From Rhodobacter sp. (GTDB lineage: Bacteria > Pseudomonadota > Alphaproteobacteria > Rhodobacterales > Rhodobacteraceae), in assembly GCA_013824055.1 (NCBI GenBank), contig PNNE01000171.1, positions 1 to 8,198 on the forward strand: a DNA stretch of 8,198 nucleotides, given 5' to 3'. Position numbers and translations under genes: made by a program. Every line of letters begins with the position of its first letter. Within the stretch, counting starts at the first letter, position 1. The notes under the pieces are model-generated. The model had not been told where the DNA came from. It saw nothing but the letters and a program-made list of their open reading frames with translations, and searched no databases. This document shows positions 7,079 to 8,198 of the stretch, in pieces.

Positions 7079-7701
7079 CGCCGGAGCTCCAGCAGTGGGA
7101 TCGAGGCAATCGATCCGAGCCGTTCGACGTCTAGGGTGACATCGAGCATGTCGCTGTCGAAGCGCACCGGGACATCGAATTCGAAGCCAGCGCGGACGAT
7201 GACGCCATTCGCGGGAGCGGTGGCGAAGGTGACCACACCGGTCGTGGCATCCAGCGTCCAGCCCGACAACTGCTCCACCATGCCCAGTGCGACGCGGACG
7301 GTCCCAGCTACGGGTTTGGCGATAGTCCTGACCCAAGTCTGCGCACCGGATGTGTAGCGTTTAGCCAGCTGGAAGGTTTGTAGGCTGCCGGTCCCGGTTC
7401 CGATCTGCTGGTCGGTTGCGGTGATCGCCTGCGACGGCAGGGCAGATTTATAGTCAGCCCAATCCTTGTAGCGAAAGCCGTGCAGGCGGCCGTTGCGGGC
7501 CTCGAAGAACGCCACGACCGAAGCCAGATCATCGGCGCGGCGGATCCCGTACGCCACATCATAGCGACGGCGGCTGTTGGCCCAGCTGGCGTTGCGCTCT
7601 TCGTCGCCGCTGGCCAACTCAACGATCTGCGTGCGCCGTTCCGGCCCGCCCCGCGCGCCACGGCTGATGTTGTCGGGGAACCGTACCTCGTGAAACGCCA
7701 T
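7075..7701 (-). CDS. DUF2460 / TIGR02217 family distal tail protein (RcGTA g12-like)
   Basis: This encodes 208 residues, the usual length for the family. DUF2460 proteins are the distal tail (Dit-like) component joining the tube to the hub in RcGTA-type tails. Family hallmarks are visible: FPDNISRGARGGPERRT at residues 8-24, the SGDEERNASWANSRRRYDVAYG segment at 31-52, FFEARNGRLHGFRYKDW at 65-81, and a beta-rich C-terminus ending RFDSDMLDVTLDVE (180-193). The ATG at 7701 was chosen because it overlaps the tape measure stop as TGATG and has GGAGG 8 bases upstream (7710-7714). A GTG three bases earlier is the alternative. The TGA stop at 7077-7075 overlaps an ATG (ATGA) that opens a 62-codon frame. 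The next recognised tail gene is 314 bases downstream, whereas g12 and g13 are close together in RcGTA. Confidence 0.93.
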   Translation of the reverse strand: MAFHEVRFPDNISRGARGGPERRTQIVELASGDEERNASWANSRRRYDVAYGIRRADDLASVVAFFEARNGRLHGFRYKDWADYKSALPSQAITATDQQIGTGTGSLQTFQLAKRYTSGAQTWVRTIAKPVAGTVRVALGMVEQLSGWTLDATTGVVTFATAPANGVIVRAGFEFDVPVRFDSDMLDVTLDVERLGSIASIPLLELRR

Positions 7702-8198
7702 CACATGCCCCTCCGGCCCAAGGACACGGCCCGGGCAATGTCGGCGGCGACTTGCGTGCGGGATTGGCGGAAGCTTTCGGCGTCGCGCGACATGATGGTC
7801 ACCGAGATATTCGGCCCGGTGCTTTGCCCTTGGCCGTAGCCCGCCGCCTCGCGCCGCGACAAAACCCGCTCACCGCGCTGCAGGATGGCAGGCACCTCGT
7901 CAGGCTTCAGCCCGGCCCAGCCGCCGGAATGCATGCGCGGTGCGTTTGCGAATGCCATGGCTGGCACCATACGGCGACCACCCGCCATGCCGACGGTGCC
8001 GCCAGAATGCAGGATATCCGCAAACAACCCGCCTGCGCCGCCCAGCGCGCCCGACAGCGCATTGGCGATCGGCCCAAGAATGAACCGGCGCGCCGCCAGT
8101 TTGGCCAGATCGGCGATCATCGAGGTGACGAGGTCGCGGAAATCCAGCTTGCCGGTTTTAACGAATTCACCCACGGCGTTTTCGGCCGAGGTGAAGGC
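7701..8198 (-). CDS. Phage tail tape measure protein, C-terminal end (partial)
   Basis: This is the last 165 codons of a tape measure protein; the 5' part lies beyond the window. The frame is open to the window edge (the first visible residues are AFTSAENA), so the GTG at 8174 is internal and not a start. Tape measure proteins run through the tail tube, set its length and are ejected during infection. The visible end matches the usual tape-measure C-terminus: an amphipathic stretch (residues 15-40), a small Gly/Ala hydrophobic patch (about 41-60, ALSGALGGAGG), then two HSGG turns (64-67 and 90-93). After these comes a conserved-looking LKPDEVPAILQRGERVLSRRE segment at about 97-117. In RcGTA-like clusters the tape measure (g11) directly precedes the DUF2460 gene, as here. 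Its TGA stop overlaps the next ATG by one base (TGATG). The family call is secure; the total length is unknown. Confidence 0.88.
   Translation of the reverse strand, partial: AFTSAENAVGEFVKTGKLDFRDLVTSMIADLAKLAARRFILGPIANALSGALGGAGGLFADILHSGGTVGMAGGRRMVPAMAFANAPRMHSGGWAGLKPDEVPAILQRGERVLSRREAAGYGQGQSTGPNISVTIMSRDAESFRQSRTQVAADIARAVSLGRRGM
7710..7714 (-). promoter_or_regulatory. Ribosome binding site for the DUF2460 gene
   Basis: GGAGG read on the minus strand, 8 bases before the ATG at 7701 and inside the last codons of the tape measure gene. It is the clearest Shine-Dalgarno sequence I see in the window. It favours the ATG at 7701 over the GTG at 7704, which would leave only 5 bases of spacing. 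Confidence 0.6.

Noticed and set aside
6645..7109. 154-codon minus-strand frame spanning the gap
   Set aside because: It would overlap both DUF2460 and about 115 bases of DUF2163 and has no ribosome site at its start. Only its middle part (from about 6958) shows coding-like base use, which is reported as a finding rather than as a gene.
7701..8174. Tape measure frame treated as a complete 157-residue gene from a GTG at 8174
   Set aside because: The frame stays open to the window edge with typical tape-measure residues before the GTG, so this is an internal codon of a truncated gene.
1..8198. tRNA genes, CRISPR array, insertion sequence ends, attachment site
   Set aside because: Nothing resembling cloverleaf sequence, regularly spaced repeats or transposase motifs was seen in the readable frames or the only gap.

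Overview
This window is the 3' part of a phage tail operon. Every supported gene lies on the minus strand, so transcription runs from high to low coordinates. GC content is high throughout, with GC-rich third codon positions. The protein set is typical of Alphaproteobacteria, most likely Rhodobacterales (Rhodobacter, Paracoccus or Roseobacter relatives). It follows the tail-tip order of the Rhodobacter capsulatus gene transfer agent (RcGTA genes g11 to g15): tape measure, DUF2460, DUF2163, NlpC/P60 peptidase, then the giant TIM-barrel protein.

Layout in order of transcription: 8198-7701 is the C-terminal end of a tail tape measure protein. 7701-7075 is a DUF2460 distal tail protein. 7074-6761 is a 314-base gap whose coding status is unclear and which may hold a small or broken gene. 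6760-5876 is a DUF2163/BR0599 hub protein with four C-terminal-half cysteines. 5876-5445 is an NlpC/P60 cell-wall peptidase. 5434-1463 is a 1323-residue host-specificity/baseplate protein with a TIM-barrel domain. 1452-1 is a DUF2793 tail-fibre-like protein that runs off the window. The ORF list provided contains only closed ORFs, so this last gene was translated by hand from the reverse complement; it is open for all 484 codons.

Functionally, the tape measure sets tail length, the DUF2460 protein caps the distal tube, and the DUF2163 hub and TIM-barrel protein form the tip. The peptidase probably opens peptidoglycan, and the DUF2793 protein probably supplies surface contact. The genes are packed with TGATG overlaps or 10-base gaps, implying one polycistronic message and translational coupling. 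The only loose junction is between DUF2460 and DUF2163.

I cannot tell from this window whether the parent element is a true GTA or a siphovirus prophage with a GTA-like tail. The large DUF2793 fibre directly behind the TIM-barrel gene and the extra DNA between the DUF2460 and DUF2163 genes lean towards a prophage. I see no tRNA, rRNA, CRISPR array, insertion sequence, attachment site or convincing terminator. The window is mostly a recognisable tail module; the least explained parts are the 6761-7074 gap and the variable part of the fibre.
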